Shown: positions 8,675 to 19,053 of the stretch, piece by piece
Layout of the letters: each line of letters begins with the position of its first letter
How positions within the stretch are numbered: the first letter of the stretch is position 1
From: an uncultured Phascolarctobacterium sp.
GTDB taxonomy: Bacteria; Bacillota; Negativicutes; Acidaminococcales; Acidaminococcaceae
Assembly (NCBI GenBank): GCA_947629685.1
Contig: CANREP010000001.1
Span: 1-64,000, forward strand
Length of the DNA stretch: 64,000 bases
Direction of reading: 5' to 3'
Made by a program: the position numbers and the translations under genes
Notes under the pieces: model-generated
What the model was told of the DNA's origin: nothing
Database searches by the model: none
What the model saw: the letters and a program-made list of their open reading frames with translations, nothing else

Positions 8675-9985
8675 TTATTTGCTGAAATAGCTGTCAAATT
8701 TGGCAATGTACTGCTCCTTGGTCAGGATGGGTTTAAAGTCCGCCAGGATAGCCTTTGCTTCCGCCGCATCGTCATACAAGAGGTCGATGAGCGTCATGGC
8801 GAAAGCCTTGGCCGGCAGCAGTACGGCCGCCTTGAAATCTACCACTTTGAAGCCTTCCGTGTGCAGCAGCCCGTCCGTACCGCCGATAAACGGATGGATA
8901 ACGGGAATCAGGTGCGATACGTCGCCCATGTCGGTAGAGGCGCTGAAATGGCCTGCATCCTTAATAGCCACGTCCGGGAAAGCAAGCTGGGCATTTTCCA
9001 CAAACAGCTCGTTCATACGTTTATTACAGGACAGCGGCATCATGCCGGGCATGGTCTCGATGACTGTTTCCGCCCCTACGGCGTCGCCGCCGGCCTTGAG
9101 CGCCGCATCCACACGGCTGTGGGTATTGTCGATAGCGTCCATGGTCTTGGCGCGTACATACAGCTCCATCCTGACATCCGCGGGTACGGAGTTGACGATG
9201 TCGCCGCCCTTGGTGATGATAGGATGCACGCGCACCACGTCCTGCTCACGGAAAGTCTCGCGCAGGGCGTTGATGCCCATCAGGCCCAGCATAGCCGCGT
9301 TCAGGGCGTTGATGCCTTCGTGGGGAGCATCGGCAGCGTGAGCAACCTGGCCGATGTAGCGCACGGTCTTGCCTACGAAGCCGTTGCTGCTGTCGCCTAC
9401 AGAAACAGTGGGTTCCGGCATATTCTTGTCGGCGTGCATCTGCATGGCCATGTCGATATCGTCAAAAGCGCCTTCGTAAATCAGCTGTCCCTTGCCGCTT
9501 AAAAAGTGCAGCTTGCCTTCCTTAACCAGTTTTTTGCGGAAAGCCAGCTCGATATATTCCTCTGCCGGTACGCCGAAGAAAACTACGTCGCCTGCCAGAT
9601 GCTGCAGCGCGTCGGATTTCATAATACCGCAGGCCGCGCCCAGCATGGCGGCAATCTGCAGGTTGTGGCCGCAGGCGTGAGCCGCGCCGGTCAGCGGGTC
9701 AGCCTTGCAGCTGTCTGGACAGGTAATGGCGTCCAGCTCGCCCAGCACTGCCGCTGTCGGTCCTTCCTTAGCGCCTTTGGCACGGGCCTTGACACCGTTG
9801 ATGGCCAGCCCCGTCTGCGGGTCGAGTCCCAGTTCGCGCATAAAGTCCGCCACCTTGGCCGCCGTCTTGACTTCTTTAAAGCCCAGTTCCGGCTCGTCGG
9901 CAATGCTGTCGGCAACGGCCTTAATCTTGTCGGCATAAGCGTCGATGACGGCGCAGACCTGTTGTTTAAGATTTTCCTTATTCAA
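8675..9985 (-). CDS. M20 family amidohydrolase
   Basis: GAAHACGHNLQIAAMLG, EEYIE motifs. Confidence 0.85.
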   Translation of the reverse strand: MNKENLKQQVCAVIDAYADKIKAVADSIADEPELGFKEVKTAAKVADFMRELGLDPQTGLAINGVKARAKGAKEGPTAAVLGELDAITCPDSCKADPLTGAAHACGHNLQIAAMLGAACGIMKSDALQHLAGDVVFFGVPAEEYIELAFRKKLVKEGKLHFLSGKGQLIYEGAFDDIDMAMQMHADKNMPEPTVSVGDSSNGFVGKTVRYIGQVAHAADAPHEGINALNAAMLGLMGINALRETFREQDVVRVHPIITKGGDIVNSVPADVRMELYVRAKTMDAIDNTHSRVDAALKAGGDAVGAETVIETMPGMMPLSCNKRMNELFVENAQLAFPDVAIKDAGHFSASTDMGDVSHLIPVIHPFIGGTDGLLHTEGFKVVDFKAAVLLPAKAFAMTLIDLLYDDAAEAKAILADFKPILTKEQYIAKFDSYFSK

Positions 9986-10326
9986 GATTTTTCCAACCTC
10001 CCTGATGTCATGTATAAAGCAAACGGGGCAGGCCAGGCTGCCCCTTACAATAAATCAACTTGTCAAAATCACCGAAGCTGCTGCGCGATACCGGCCGCGC
10101 TGCCAAAACGGCTGTAATGATTTTCAGCCGTATTTGCTTCTGTGCCTTTATTGTATCACTATATGCTGATTTTAACAATACTATTTGTACAATACTGTAA
10201 GACTGATAAGTCAGGATTGTTTTCTAATCTGACAAATGTCTATATTTTGCATTTTTATTTACCTTTTTGCCGCGGCTATGCTAAAATATAATATCATTAA
10301 ATATTTTTACAGAAAGGAGCCTTAGC

Positions 10327-11061
10327 ATGTTCCCTCAGATGAAACAAGATTTGAATGTTATTATGCAGCGCGATCCTGCTGCCAAAACAAGGCTGGAGGC
10401 CGCGCTCTGTTATCCCGGGCTTCATGCCATCTGGCTCCACCGTATCGCCCACTATTTCTACAATAAAGGCTGGGTGGTCATCCCCCGTATGCTGAACACC
10501 TTCTCCCGTTTTCTGACGGGCATTGATATCCATCCCGGCGCCAAACTGGGTCCGGGGCTTTTCATCGACCACGGCATGGGCCTGGTCATCGGCGAGACTG
10601 CCGAGCTGGGCAGCAACGTGACGTTGTACCAGGGCGTAACCCTGGGCGGCACCGGCAAGGAGAAAGGCAAACGCCATCCCACCATCGGTAATAACGTAGT
10701 TATTTCAAGCGGCGCCAAAGTACTGGGCTCTTTCACCGTCGGCGATAACTCCAAAATCGGCAGCGGCAGCGTCGTTTTAAAAGAAGTGCCGCCCAACTCC
10801 GTCGTCGTCGGCATCCCGGGACGCATCGTGGCCAAGGATGGCATCCGCGTCAGCTCCGCCAGCGGCGAAGACCTGGTCGACCTGAACCATGACCGCCTGC
10901 CCGACCCCGTAGCCGATTACGAAGAAAGACTGGCCCGTCATATGGAAGAAATCAATAACCATCTGATGCAGCTGGAAAGCCTGATTTACGGGCGTAAAAC
11001 TTCCATCAAGTATCAGGATACCGAAAAGCAAGATTCCGAAACGAAAAAAAGAGGTAAGTAA
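10327..11061 (+). CDS. cysE: Serine O-acetyltransferase
   Basis: Hexapeptide repeat protein with GIDIHPGAKLGPGLFIDHGMGLVIGETAELG. Confidence 0.93.
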   Translation: MFPQMKQDLNVIMQRDPAAKTRLEAALCYPGLHAIWLHRIAHYFYNKGWVVIPRMLNTFSRFLTGIDIHPGAKLGPGLFIDHGMGLVIGETAELGSNVTLYQGVTLGGTGKEKGKRHPTIGNNVVISSGAKVLGSFTVGDNSKIGSGSVVLKEVPPNSVVVGIPGRIVAKDGIRVSSASGEDLVDLNHDRLPDPVADYEERLARHMEEINNHLMQLESLIYGRKTSIKYQDTEKQDSETKKRGK

Positions 11062-11063
11062 CC

Positions 11064-12437
11064 ATGAGCAGAACCATGACTACAGCCGAAGCCATCAGCG
11101 AGGCGAGACGCTGCCTGAACTGCGCCCGTCCCACCTGCCGCACCGGCTGCCCTATTGAAAACAATATCCCCCAGTTTATCCGCGCACTGAGCGAGGGCAA
11201 TATCGGCTCCGCCTATGAAATCATCTCCGAGCGCAGCAACCTGCCCGCCATCTGCGGACGCGTCTGCCCCCATGAACGCCAGTGCGAGGCTCACTGCGTG
11301 CTGACCAAGAAAAAATGCGGCATCGAGATCGGCAGTCTGGAAATGTTCGTCGCCGACTTTGCCCACGACAACGATTTAAAACCTATCCCGCCCTCCACCG
11401 GGCAGCGCGGCAGAGTCGCCGTCATCGGCTCCGGCCCTGCCGGCCTTACGGTAGCAGGCGACCTGGCGAAAATGGATTTTGCCGTAACTATTTTTGAAGC
11501 GCAGAGCGAGCCGGGCGGCGTGCTGCTGTTCGGCATCCCGGAATTCCGCCTGCAAAAAGACGTTGTGCGCCGTGAGATTACCGAGCTGCTGCACCTGGGC
11601 GTAGAGATACGCACCAACCAGCTGGCCGGCGTCGACTTTACCGTAGACGACCTGTTTGCCCAAGGCTACGACGCCATCTTCATGGGCACCGGCACCTCGC
11701 TGCCCCGCACGCTGGACATCCCCGGCAAGGAACTGACCGGTATCCTCACCGCCACCTATTTCCTGCGCACCGTCGTGCTGGCTGACAGCGGCAAACTGGA
11801 CGAAAGCGAAACCGTACTGCATACCGGCGATAACGTCATCGTCGTCGGCGCCGGCAACGTGGCTATGGACGCAGCCCGCACCGCAGTACGCCGCGGCGCG
11901 AAAAACGTCAACGTCGTTTACCACAAGAGCGAAGACCATATCTCCGCCCTGCCGTCGGAATACAACGCCGCCGTAAAAGAAGGCGTGCAGTTTAACTTCC
12001 TTAAGCAGCCCATGGCTTATCTGAACAAAAAGCAGATGCGCGCGCTCAATAATATCCGCCGCCATCCCTGCAAGGCAGATGAAACCGAGGTAGCAGGGCT
12101 CCTGCTGCAGAACATTACCCAGACTGCCGACGGCCAGTTTATCGCCGAAGGCGGCCAGGAAGTAATGCCCTGCGACTGCGTCATCCTGGCGGTGGGTCAG
12201 AAACCCGCAGCCCGCATCGTATCGACTACCAAAGGCATCCAGGTAGACGACCGCGGCTTCGTCATCACCCGTGAACGCCCCTACGGCATGACGACCCGTC
12301 CCGGCGTTTTCAGCAGCGGCGACGTAGTACACGGCCCGGCCACCGTCGTCTTAGCTATGAAGGAATCTAAGAAAGTAGCGGCAGGCATCGCCCAGTACAT
12401 CGACGCCAAGAAGCTTCTGGCTGACTGCGTAGAATAA
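11064..12437 (+). CDS. GltD-like NAD(P)-dependent oxidoreductase
   Basis: N-terminal CLNCARPTCRTGCPI, FAD motif VIGSGPAGL, second nucleotide motif VVGAGNVAMD. Confidence 0.88.
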   Translation: MSRTMTTAEAISEARRCLNCARPTCRTGCPIENNIPQFIRALSEGNIGSAYEIISERSNLPAICGRVCPHERQCEAHCVLTKKKCGIEIGSLEMFVADFAHDNDLKPIPPSTGQRGRVAVIGSGPAGLTVAGDLAKMDFAVTIFEAQSEPGGVLLFGIPEFRLQKDVVRREITELLHLGVEIRTNQLAGVDFTVDDLFAQGYDAIFMGTGTSLPRTLDIPGKELTGILTATYFLRTVVLADSGKLDESETVLHTGDNVIVVGAGNVAMDAARTAVRRGAKNVNVVYHKSEDHISALPSEYNAAVKEGVQFNFLKQPMAYLNKKQMRALNNIRRHPCKADETEVAGLLLQNITQTADGQFIAEGGQEVMPCDCVILAVGQKPAARIVSTTKGIQVDDRGFVITRERPYGMTTRPGVFSSGDVVHGPATVVLAMKESKKVAAGIAQYIDAKKLLADCVE

Positions 12438-12449
12438 AAGTACAAACAA

Positions 12450-12483
12450 AAAGCTCAGTCCTTTGTAGGACTGAGCTTTTTTG
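12450..12483 (+). terminator. Intrinsic terminator
   Basis: aaaaagctcagtcc-tttgta-ggactgagctttttt. Confidence 0.85.
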
Positions 12484-12521
12484 ATTTTTATGTTATTTTA
12501 CATTAAAGGCAGGATCAGGAT

Positions 12522-14117
12522 TTATTCGGATTTGCTGTTTAAAGCGGCGTAAGCTTCTTTCAGCAGAGCCGCCGTCAGAATGAGCAGGATGACGGAAATG
12601 CCGGTAACGATGGGATTAGCGTTATCGGACAAAATCATCTGCACGAGGGCTACGATGGTAGTTACCAGCATGAAGCCCATAGGATACATAATAAAGCCGG
12701 CGTTTTTCTTCAGCGCGCGGATTACCCATACTCCCAATGCCAGCAGGGCGATAGCTGCTACCAGCTGGTTAGTTGCGCCGAATACCGGCCAGATCATCTG
12801 CCAAGCGGCAACCTTGCCGGTCTTGACGAAGATCAGCGCCAGCGCCACAGCCACGCTGATGCCGGTAGCCAGATATTTGTTCAGGCTCATACCGGTAAAT
12901 TCCTGCAGCTGATAACGGGCCAGGCGGGTCGCAGTATCAAGGGACGTCAGGATGAAAGAGTTCAGCGCCAAGAGGCCGATAGCAGTGCCCAGACGCGGAG
13001 AAATACCTATCAGGGTAGCAAATTGGCCCAGGCCCTGTCCGTATACAACGGTGGGGCCGCCTTTAGGCATATCGCCCAGCATCATGATGGTACCCAGGGC
13101 GATAACGCCTACCACGCCTTCCAGCAGCATAGCGCCATAACCTACGGCAACAGCGTCGGTCTCACGGGAAAGCTGTTTGGAAGTGGTGCCGGAAGCTACC
13201 AGGGAATGGAAGCCGGAAATTGCGCCGCAGGCCACGGTAATAAAGAGCAGCGGCCACAGCCAGTCGCCGGCAGGAGTGATGAAACCTTTGAACGCCGGCA
13301 GCTTAACTTCATAGCCTGCGCCGCCGAAGATCATACCCACGCCGCCCAGGAAAACGGAGAAGTACAGCATATAAGACGCCAGGTAGTCGCGAGGTTGCAG
13401 CAGCAGCCATACGGGCAGGATGGAAGCGGCAAAGATATAGACGATCAGCACGCCGCGCCAGAAATCAACGCTCATGTTGAAAGTACCCTGTACCCAGGAG
13501 CTTTCGATACCGAAAACCAGCGCCCCGAACAGGATGGGGATCATGATGATGGTGCTGACTTTCAGAGAAATATTAAAACGGTAGATAGCAACGCCGAACA
13601 CCATAGCCATGAAAATATATAAGGTAGCCGTAAAGGCAACAGCCGGATCAGCCGCAAATGTCTGCGCTGCCAGTTCCAGGAATACGGCGATGACCAGCGT
13701 CAGGCTCAGCCAGGTAAAAGCCAAAAACAGCTTGTGGCCGCGCGCGCCAATCCATTGACGAACAACCTCGCCGATGGACATGCCTTTATGACGGATAGAA
13801 GCCACCAGCGCGCCCATGTCATGTACGCCGCCGAAGAAGATGCAGCCGACGATAATCCATAAAAATGTAGGCAGCCAGCCTAATACGGCAGCCGCAGCGA
13901 TGGGTCCGACAACGGGGCCTGCGCCGGCGATGGAAGCGAAGTGATGGCCCATCAGCACGGCAGGATGCGCCGGACAGTAGTCGATATTATCCTGAAACTC
14001 CTTGGCCGGAGTTTCTTTTTTGGGGTCGAGTCCGTAGAAACGGCTCTGAAAACCGCCATACCATTTATAGGCAATGGCAAAACACACCAGTGTGATAACA
14101 AATAATGCCAATAACAT
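12522..14117 (-). CDS. cstA: Carbon starvation protein CstA family transporter
   Basis: Typical CstA (HHFASIAGAGPVVGPIAA, FGATNQLVAAIALL). Confidence 0.93.
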   Translation of the reverse strand: MLLALFVITLVCFAIAYKWYGGFQSRFYGLDPKKETPAKEFQDNIDYCPAHPAVLMGHHFASIAGAGPVVGPIAAAAVLGWLPTFLWIIVGCIFFGGVHDMGALVASIRHKGMSIGEVVRQWIGARGHKLFLAFTWLSLTLVIAVFLELAAQTFAADPAVAFTATLYIFMAMVFGVAIYRFNISLKVSTIIMIPILFGALVFGIESSWVQGTFNMSVDFWRGVLIVYIFAASILPVWLLLQPRDYLASYMLYFSVFLGGVGMIFGGAGYEVKLPAFKGFITPAGDWLWPLLFITVACGAISGFHSLVASGTTSKQLSRETDAVAVGYGAMLLEGVVGVIALGTIMMLGDMPKGGPTVVYGQGLGQFATLIGISPRLGTAIGLLALNSFILTSLDTATRLARYQLQEFTGMSLNKYLATGISVAVALALIFVKTGKVAAWQMIWPVFGATNQLVAAIALLALGVWVIRALKKNAGFIMYPMGFMLVTTIVALVQMILSDNANPIVTGISVILLILTAALLKEAYAALNSKSE

Positions 14118-14153
14118 GATATTACCTTCCCTTATTAAAAATATAGTCCAACA

Positions 14154-14534
14154 TCAGTCTTTCTGTTCCGCCAGATAAATCAAATCCGCAAATCTTTTTT
14201 CCTGGTCTCCTTTCCTGTAATGTAAAATTTCCAGCCAGCCTTTTAATCCCAGCCAGTAGGATTTAACCTGCAATTCTGAAAACTCGCTGTCCGCCAGCAG
14301 GAAACGGTGTTTCATCACGTCCTCCTGCGGCTGCCAGTTAGCTTTCAGCCACTGGGCCGACTGCCTGCCCTGATGACTGGTAATGATATAGTCCTCAGCG
14401 CTGTAGCGGCCAATCTCGCCTGCCAGACAGTCTTTGACAAAATCCATGCGCCGATGCCAGCCGCGCATCCCGCCGCCTTCCCACGGCTCAAACCCGTAGT
14501 CGGCAAGCATTGCTGTCCATTTTTCGCTGTCCAT
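14154..14534 (-). CDS. Conserved hypothetical protein
   Basis: Likely start MDSEKWTAM overlaps upstream stop (ATGA). Confidence 0.55.
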   Translation of the reverse strand: MDSEKWTAMLADYGFEPWEGGGMRGWHRRMDFVKDCLAGEIGRYSAEDYIITSHQGRQSAQWLKANWQPQEDVMKHRFLLADSEFSELQVKSYWLGLKGWLEILHYRKGDQEKRFADLIYLAEQKD

Positions 14535-15835
14535 CACAGATATTCCTCCCGCCACTCCTGCATACAGCTGCAGAAATCTTCCCACAGCTCCGGCAGACTG
14601 GTAAGGACAGCCTCGCTCCGGGCGCTGTCCCAGCCGCGGAACATGGCTCCCTCGCAGCGCAGTTCAGCATTATCCTGATGGGCAGAGACTATTTCTTCGA
14701 TCAGATGGTCGTTGACATAGTTGTCATGCAGCAGTCCCAGCATATCCTGCAAATTTTTTAACCGCCGCAGCAGCAGAGACGGGACGGGGATTTCCGGCGC
14801 GGCCTGCAAAGCATAACGGAAACGCTTAATCTTGATGCGCACTTTATGCAGCTGCTCCATATTCTCCACGTCGGGATACCGCTCCGGCAGCTGCAGCAGC
14901 CTGTCGCACCAGGCGGACAGACGCTGCCGCAGGAAACCGCGCAGCCGCAGCTGCCGCATTTCCTTGCGCAGAGGCAGGCTGTACAGCAGCAGCAAAAAGT
15001 CCAGCAAGGCGGAAGTCATGGCGTTGATGCTGCTCAGATGCAGCACCTTCTTGGCCTGACGCTGCCGCCGTTCCTGCAGCAGCCGTTCCAGTTCCAGCGG
15101 CTGCTCGTTCTCTTCCTGCCTGCCTTTGCGGATCTTCATGCAGGTCAGCAGCGCCACGTCATATTCCCTGGCGCCGCCCAGCATATCCGTCCATTTCTTA
15201 AATTCCGCTTTCCAGTACAGCAGCTTGGCCTCCGGCAGCAGCGGTTTAAACAACGCCAGCGAGGAACGCAGGCGGCGCAGCTTGACGCGCAGCTGCCGCA
15301 CCGACGGTTTTTCGCCGGGCTGCTGCAGAAAGGTGCCCCACAGCTTGCTGACGTTATACACCTGTACCGGCAAGTGACAGTTCAGGATCGTGGCTACGCT
15401 GTCCTCATCATATAAGGGCAGGTCCTCCAGCCGGAACCTGCCGCGCTGCTGCTGCACCCGCAAAAGCAGATCCGGCTCTTCCAGCACAAAATGCAGCCTG
15501 CCGCCCAACAGCTTTTTCAGCAGCCGCTGGACCGCAGGCAGGCTGCGGTTATCATATTCAATGACCACATCGTGGATTGGCAGCAGTCTGTCGCTGACTA
15601 CCATGATGCCGCTCAGGCAGGTAACCTTATAGTCCTTGCTGCCCGGTACGGCAAATTTATAGCTGCTGTATTTCAGCAGGTCGTTATCCGGCAGGTATTT
15701 TTCTTTCTGCCTTGTTTTTTCTGCTGCCAGCGGCAGGAGCTTTTTGACAGCATCCAGCAGCTGGCTCTTGTTTTTGACATTGATGCCGTGCAGGCAGAGT
15801 TTATGTTTCATTTCGTCTTTATTCCTTAATTTCAT
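14534..15835 (-). CDS. CHAD domain-containing protein
   Basis: Basic, helical, His-containing repeats (LHKVRIKIKRFRYAL, LHDNYVNDHL). Confidence 0.75.
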   Translation of the reverse strand: MKLRNKDEMKHKLCLHGINVKNKSQLLDAVKKLLPLAAEKTRQKEKYLPDNDLLKYSSYKFAVPGSKDYKVTCLSGIMVVSDRLLPIHDVVIEYDNRSLPAVQRLLKKLLGGRLHFVLEEPDLLLRVQQQRGRFRLEDLPLYDEDSVATILNCHLPVQVYNVSKLWGTFLQQPGEKPSVRQLRVKLRRLRSSLALFKPLLPEAKLLYWKAEFKKWTDMLGGAREYDVALLTCMKIRKGRQEENEQPLELERLLQERRQRQAKKVLHLSSINAMTSALLDFLLLLYSLPLRKEMRQLRLRGFLRQRLSAWCDRLLQLPERYPDVENMEQLHKVRIKIKRFRYALQAAPEIPVPSLLLRRLKNLQDMLGLLHDNYVNDHLIEEIVSAHQDNAELRCEGAMFRGWDSARSEAVLTSLPELWEDFCSCMQEWREEYL

Positions 15836-16805
15836 TTACCTGGGCGGGCAGGCGCTTGCCGCGCAGTCCGGCCAGGATGTTTTCCGCCGTCAGCAGCGCC
15901 ATGGCGTCCCGCGTTTCCACGGTAGACGAAGCGATATGTGGCGTCACGGTAAGGTTAGGCAGCGTCAGCAGTTCGTGTTCTCCCGGCAACGGTTCCGGGT
16001 CGGTAACATCCAGCGCAGCCGCAGCCAGCCAGCCCTCTTGCAAAGCAGTATACAGCGCATGACTGTCCACCACCGCACCCCGGGAGACGTTGATAAACGC
16101 AGCCGTGGGCTTCATCATGGCAAAGGCCCGCTCATTAAACATACCCTTGGTAGAAGGATTCAGCGTCACTGCCGCCACGACAAAATCCGACTGCGCCAGT
16201 AAATCTTCCCAGGCAGCATAGCTTACGCCCAGCTGCTCTTCATCAGCCCGGCGATGCCTGTTGTGATAGATGACGCGCATCTTGCTGGCCTGAGCCCGGA
16301 TAGCGATTTCCTGACCGATGCCGCCCATGCCCACGATGCCCAGCGTCTTGCCTGCCAGGTCGGTGCCGAAGCCCAGTCCGCGCCGCTGCCCCCACAGGCC
16401 GCTTTTTACATGTTCATTGCCGCGCACGATATGACGGGCGCAGTCAATAAGCAGCCCGTAAGCCAGGTCTGCCACAGCGTCGTTCAATACGCCTGGCGTA
16501 TTGCCGACGCGGATGCCGCGGGCAGTGCAGGCTGCTACATCTATATTGTCGTAGCCCACGGAAGCCTGAGCAATGACTTTGAGCCGCGGCGCTTTAGCCA
16601 GCAAAGCGGCGTCAATTTTAATATTGCCAGCAGAATACAGGGCGTCCGCCTGCGCCAGCCAGGCGTCAAACTGCTCTGCCGGCACACGCCCTCCCTGCTG
16701 CCATGACAATAACTGCACCTGCCCGTTTAACAAATCAAAAGCGGGCTGACGCATCTTACCGCTGGCCGCAACGACATATTGCTTTAAATCTTCCACACGT
16801 CTCAC
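15819..16805 (-). CDS. D-isomer 2-hydroxyacid dehydrogenase
   Basis: GKTLGIVGMGGIGQEIA, VDSHALYTAL, ALDVTDPEPL. Confidence 0.88.
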   Translation of the reverse strand: MRRVEDLKQYVVAASGKMRQPAFDLLNGQVQLLSWQQGGRVPAEQFDAWLAQADALYSAGNIKIDAALLAKAPRLKVIAQASVGYDNIDVAACTARGIRVGNTPGVLNDAVADLAYGLLIDCARHIVRGNEHVKSGLWGQRRGLGFGTDLAGKTLGIVGMGGIGQEIAIRAQASKMRVIYHNRHRRADEEQLGVSYAAWEDLLAQSDFVVAAVTLNPSTKGMFNERAFAMMKPTAAFINVSRGAVVDSHALYTALQEGWLAAAALDVTDPEPLPGEHELLTLPNLTVTPHIASSTVETRDAMALLTAENILAGLRGKRLPAQVNEIKE

Positions 16806-17176
16806 CCTTTCTGCGCCGGAATGATTTCCAGCCAGTAATTATCGGGATCGGCGATAAAGTAAATGCCCATGTCCTTGTTTTCGTACACTATGCAGCCCAT
16901 TGCTTTGTGCTTTTCATAGGCAGCGTCAAAATCTTCTACTACGAAAGCCAGGTGAAATTCGTTCTCGCCCAGGTTATACGGCTCCTTGCGGTCGCGCAGC
17001 CAGGTCAGCTCCAGCTGGTGGGGCGTCTTGCCGTCGGTGAGATATACCAGGACAAAACTGCCGTCAGCCGGCTCAAAACGGCGCGCTTCCTTAAGTCCCA
17101 GGGCTTCCTTATAAAAAGCCAGACTTTTCTCTAAATCCAATACGTTAAAATTATTATGTGCAAAAGTAAATTCCAT
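16802..17176 (-). CDS. Glyoxalase/lactoylglutathione lyase family protein
   Basis: VOC fold: NVLDLEKSLAFYKEALG, YFIADPDNYWLEII. Confidence 0.88.
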   Translation of the reverse strand: MEFTFAHNNFNVLDLEKSLAFYKEALGLKEARRFEPADGSFVLVYLTDGKTPHQLELTWLRDRKEPYNLGENEFHLAFVVEDFDAAYEKHKAMGCIVYENKDMGIYFIADPDNYWLEIIPAQKG

Positions 17177-17190
17177 GTTTTTTCCTCACT

Positions 17191-17709
17191 TTACAGATGA
17201 TTCCAGAATACCTGTCTGAACAGGATAAAAGCCAGCAGAATACCTGCCGCCAGTTTGCCGATCAGCGCCAGGAAACGTACCTTGGCCGCCTGCAGCGCCA
17301 GCGCCAGCGCATTTGCCTTTCTGCCGCTGTGCAGATATTCGTACAGGAACGCCGTCACGTAAGCGCCGGCTATGCCCCCGGCAAAAGAGCCCAATACGGG
17401 CAGCACCGCCGTACCTGCCAGCGTGCCGATAAAGCCGCCGATGCCGATTAGCAGCACGGCCAGCCAGGAAACTTTTTTTCTTTTGATGCCAAACAGCGAC
17501 ACGCAGAACTCCCAGCCCTCTCCCAGAGCGTAAATCAGCACAGCCGCCGCCAGCAGTCTGCTGTTGCCGAACATTGCCTCGTTATAGACGGCAAAGCCCA
17601 GGCTTGTAATCAGGATAAGTGTATTGCCCGGCAGATCAAATATCGTCAGCAAGGGGCCCAGGATAATCATGGTGCCGGCAATAAGCCTTTCCGCCAGATA
17701 GTCCATCAC
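17191..17709 (-). CDS. DUF456 family membrane protein
   Basis: Gly-rich TM protein. Confidence 0.65.
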   Translation of the reverse strand: MMDYLAERLIAGTMIILGPLLTIFDLPGNTLILITSLGFAVYNEAMFGNSRLLAAAVLIYALGEGWEFCVSLFGIKRKKVSWLAVLLIGIGGFIGTLAGTAVLPVLGSFAGGIAGAYVTAFLYEYLHSGRKANALALALQAAKVRFLALIGKLAAGILLAFILFRQVFWNHL

Positions 17710-17862
17710 TAAATCCTCCTCCGGTTTTATTACGGATTATTATACCATAGAAAATATTTTTTAATCAGCACTTGTGTTAAAAGTATTCGAAAAACCTGTA
17801 AACTCGTTGTTTTACACTGCGCCTAATGTTACAATATAAACAAAATCATCCCGGAGGTATTT

Positions 17863-18948
17863 ATGGAGAATATACTGCCAATACTCATGCCCTGGAGCAC
17901 CTCCATCGGCATCCTTTGTTTCTTTATCCTGCTGCGTTATCTTTACCGCCACTTTCTGTTCAACCTGCTGCACCGTTTTGCTCTGGCCAGTTCTTTTCCT
18001 TACGACGAACAGATCCTGGAAGCGTTTGAAAACCCTATTAACATAGTGCTGGTGGTCGGCGGCATCTACGGCGCGCTGATTTTTGCGCCCATCCCCCTGA
18101 TGAGCAGCACCCTGTTTATCGACCGCGTCCTGCGCAGTACCATCGTGCTGGCGTTCTTCTGGGGCTGCTACAACCTCAGCGACACTACGCACGGCATGAT
18201 GCTTGACCTGTTCACCCACATCGGCATCCGCACGGAAGAAGCCGTTTCCAACATCTTCTCTACAATTTTACGCATCATCATCGTAGTCCTGTGCTTCGTG
18301 ACTATCGCTAAGGAATGGAATTACGACATCAGCGGCTTTGTGGCATCCCTCGGTATCGGCTCGCTGGCTATCGCCTTTGCGGCTAAAGACGCGCTGGCCA
18401 ATGTTTTCGGCAGCCTGATCATCATTCTGGACAAGCCTTTCAAAATCGGCGACTGGATTACCGCCAACGGCATCGAAGGCACGGTCGAAAAAGTTTCTTT
18501 CCGCAGCACCTGCGTGCGTACTTTCCCGCAGGAGCTGGTCTATATCCCCAATTCACTGCTCTCCAATACGCCTATCACCAACTTCACCATGCGCCAGAAG
18601 CGCCGCGTAGACTTTATCCTGGGTCTTACCTACAGCACTACTGCCGCCCAGATGCAGGATGTCATCGCAGCCATCAAAAATTATCTCGGCAGCTGCGAAG
18701 ATATGCTCTATACTGACGACATCCGCGTCCACTTCATCGAATACGGCGACAGCAGCCTCAACGTGCGCGTAACTTTTTACGCCAAAACCGGCTCCCAGAA
18801 AGAATATCTGGATATCCTGCAGGAAATCAACCTGCAGCTGATGCAGATCATGGAAAAAGCCGGCGTAGGCTGCGCTTTCCCCAGTACCAGCGTCTACTTT
18901 GAAACGCCGCTGCAGCAGGTGCAGTCTTCCGAGCCGGCACAGAAATAA
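17863..18948 (+). CDS. MscS family mechanosensitive channel
   Basis: GIGSLAIAFAAKDALANVFGSLIIILDKPFKIGDWI. Confidence 0.92.
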   Translation: MENILPILMPWSTSIGILCFFILLRYLYRHFLFNLLHRFALASSFPYDEQILEAFENPINIVLVVGGIYGALIFAPIPLMSSTLFIDRVLRSTIVLAFFWGCYNLSDTTHGMMLDLFTHIGIRTEEAVSNIFSTILRIIIVVLCFVTIAKEWNYDISGFVASLGIGSLAIAFAAKDALANVFGSLIIILDKPFKIGDWITANGIEGTVEKVSFRSTCVRTFPQELVYIPNSLLSNTPITNFTMRQKRRVDFILGLTYSTTAAQMQDVIAAIKNYLGSCEDMLYTDDIRVHFIEYGDSSLNVRVTFYAKTGSQKEYLDILQEINLQLMQIMEKAGVGCAFPSTSVYFETPLQQVQSSEPAQK

Positions 18949-19053
18949 GCAGCTGCAATTATTTTTGCCGGTAATAGACATATGTCAGAAACTCTGGTAT
19001 AATGATTACAGGAAAATTATTATTATTTAGTAATACAAAAGGAGGCGGCCAGG

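Noticed and set aside
11376-12332. 318-aa minus-strand ORF opposite the GltD-like gene
   Set aside because: Antisense shadow of a strongly supported oxidoreductase.
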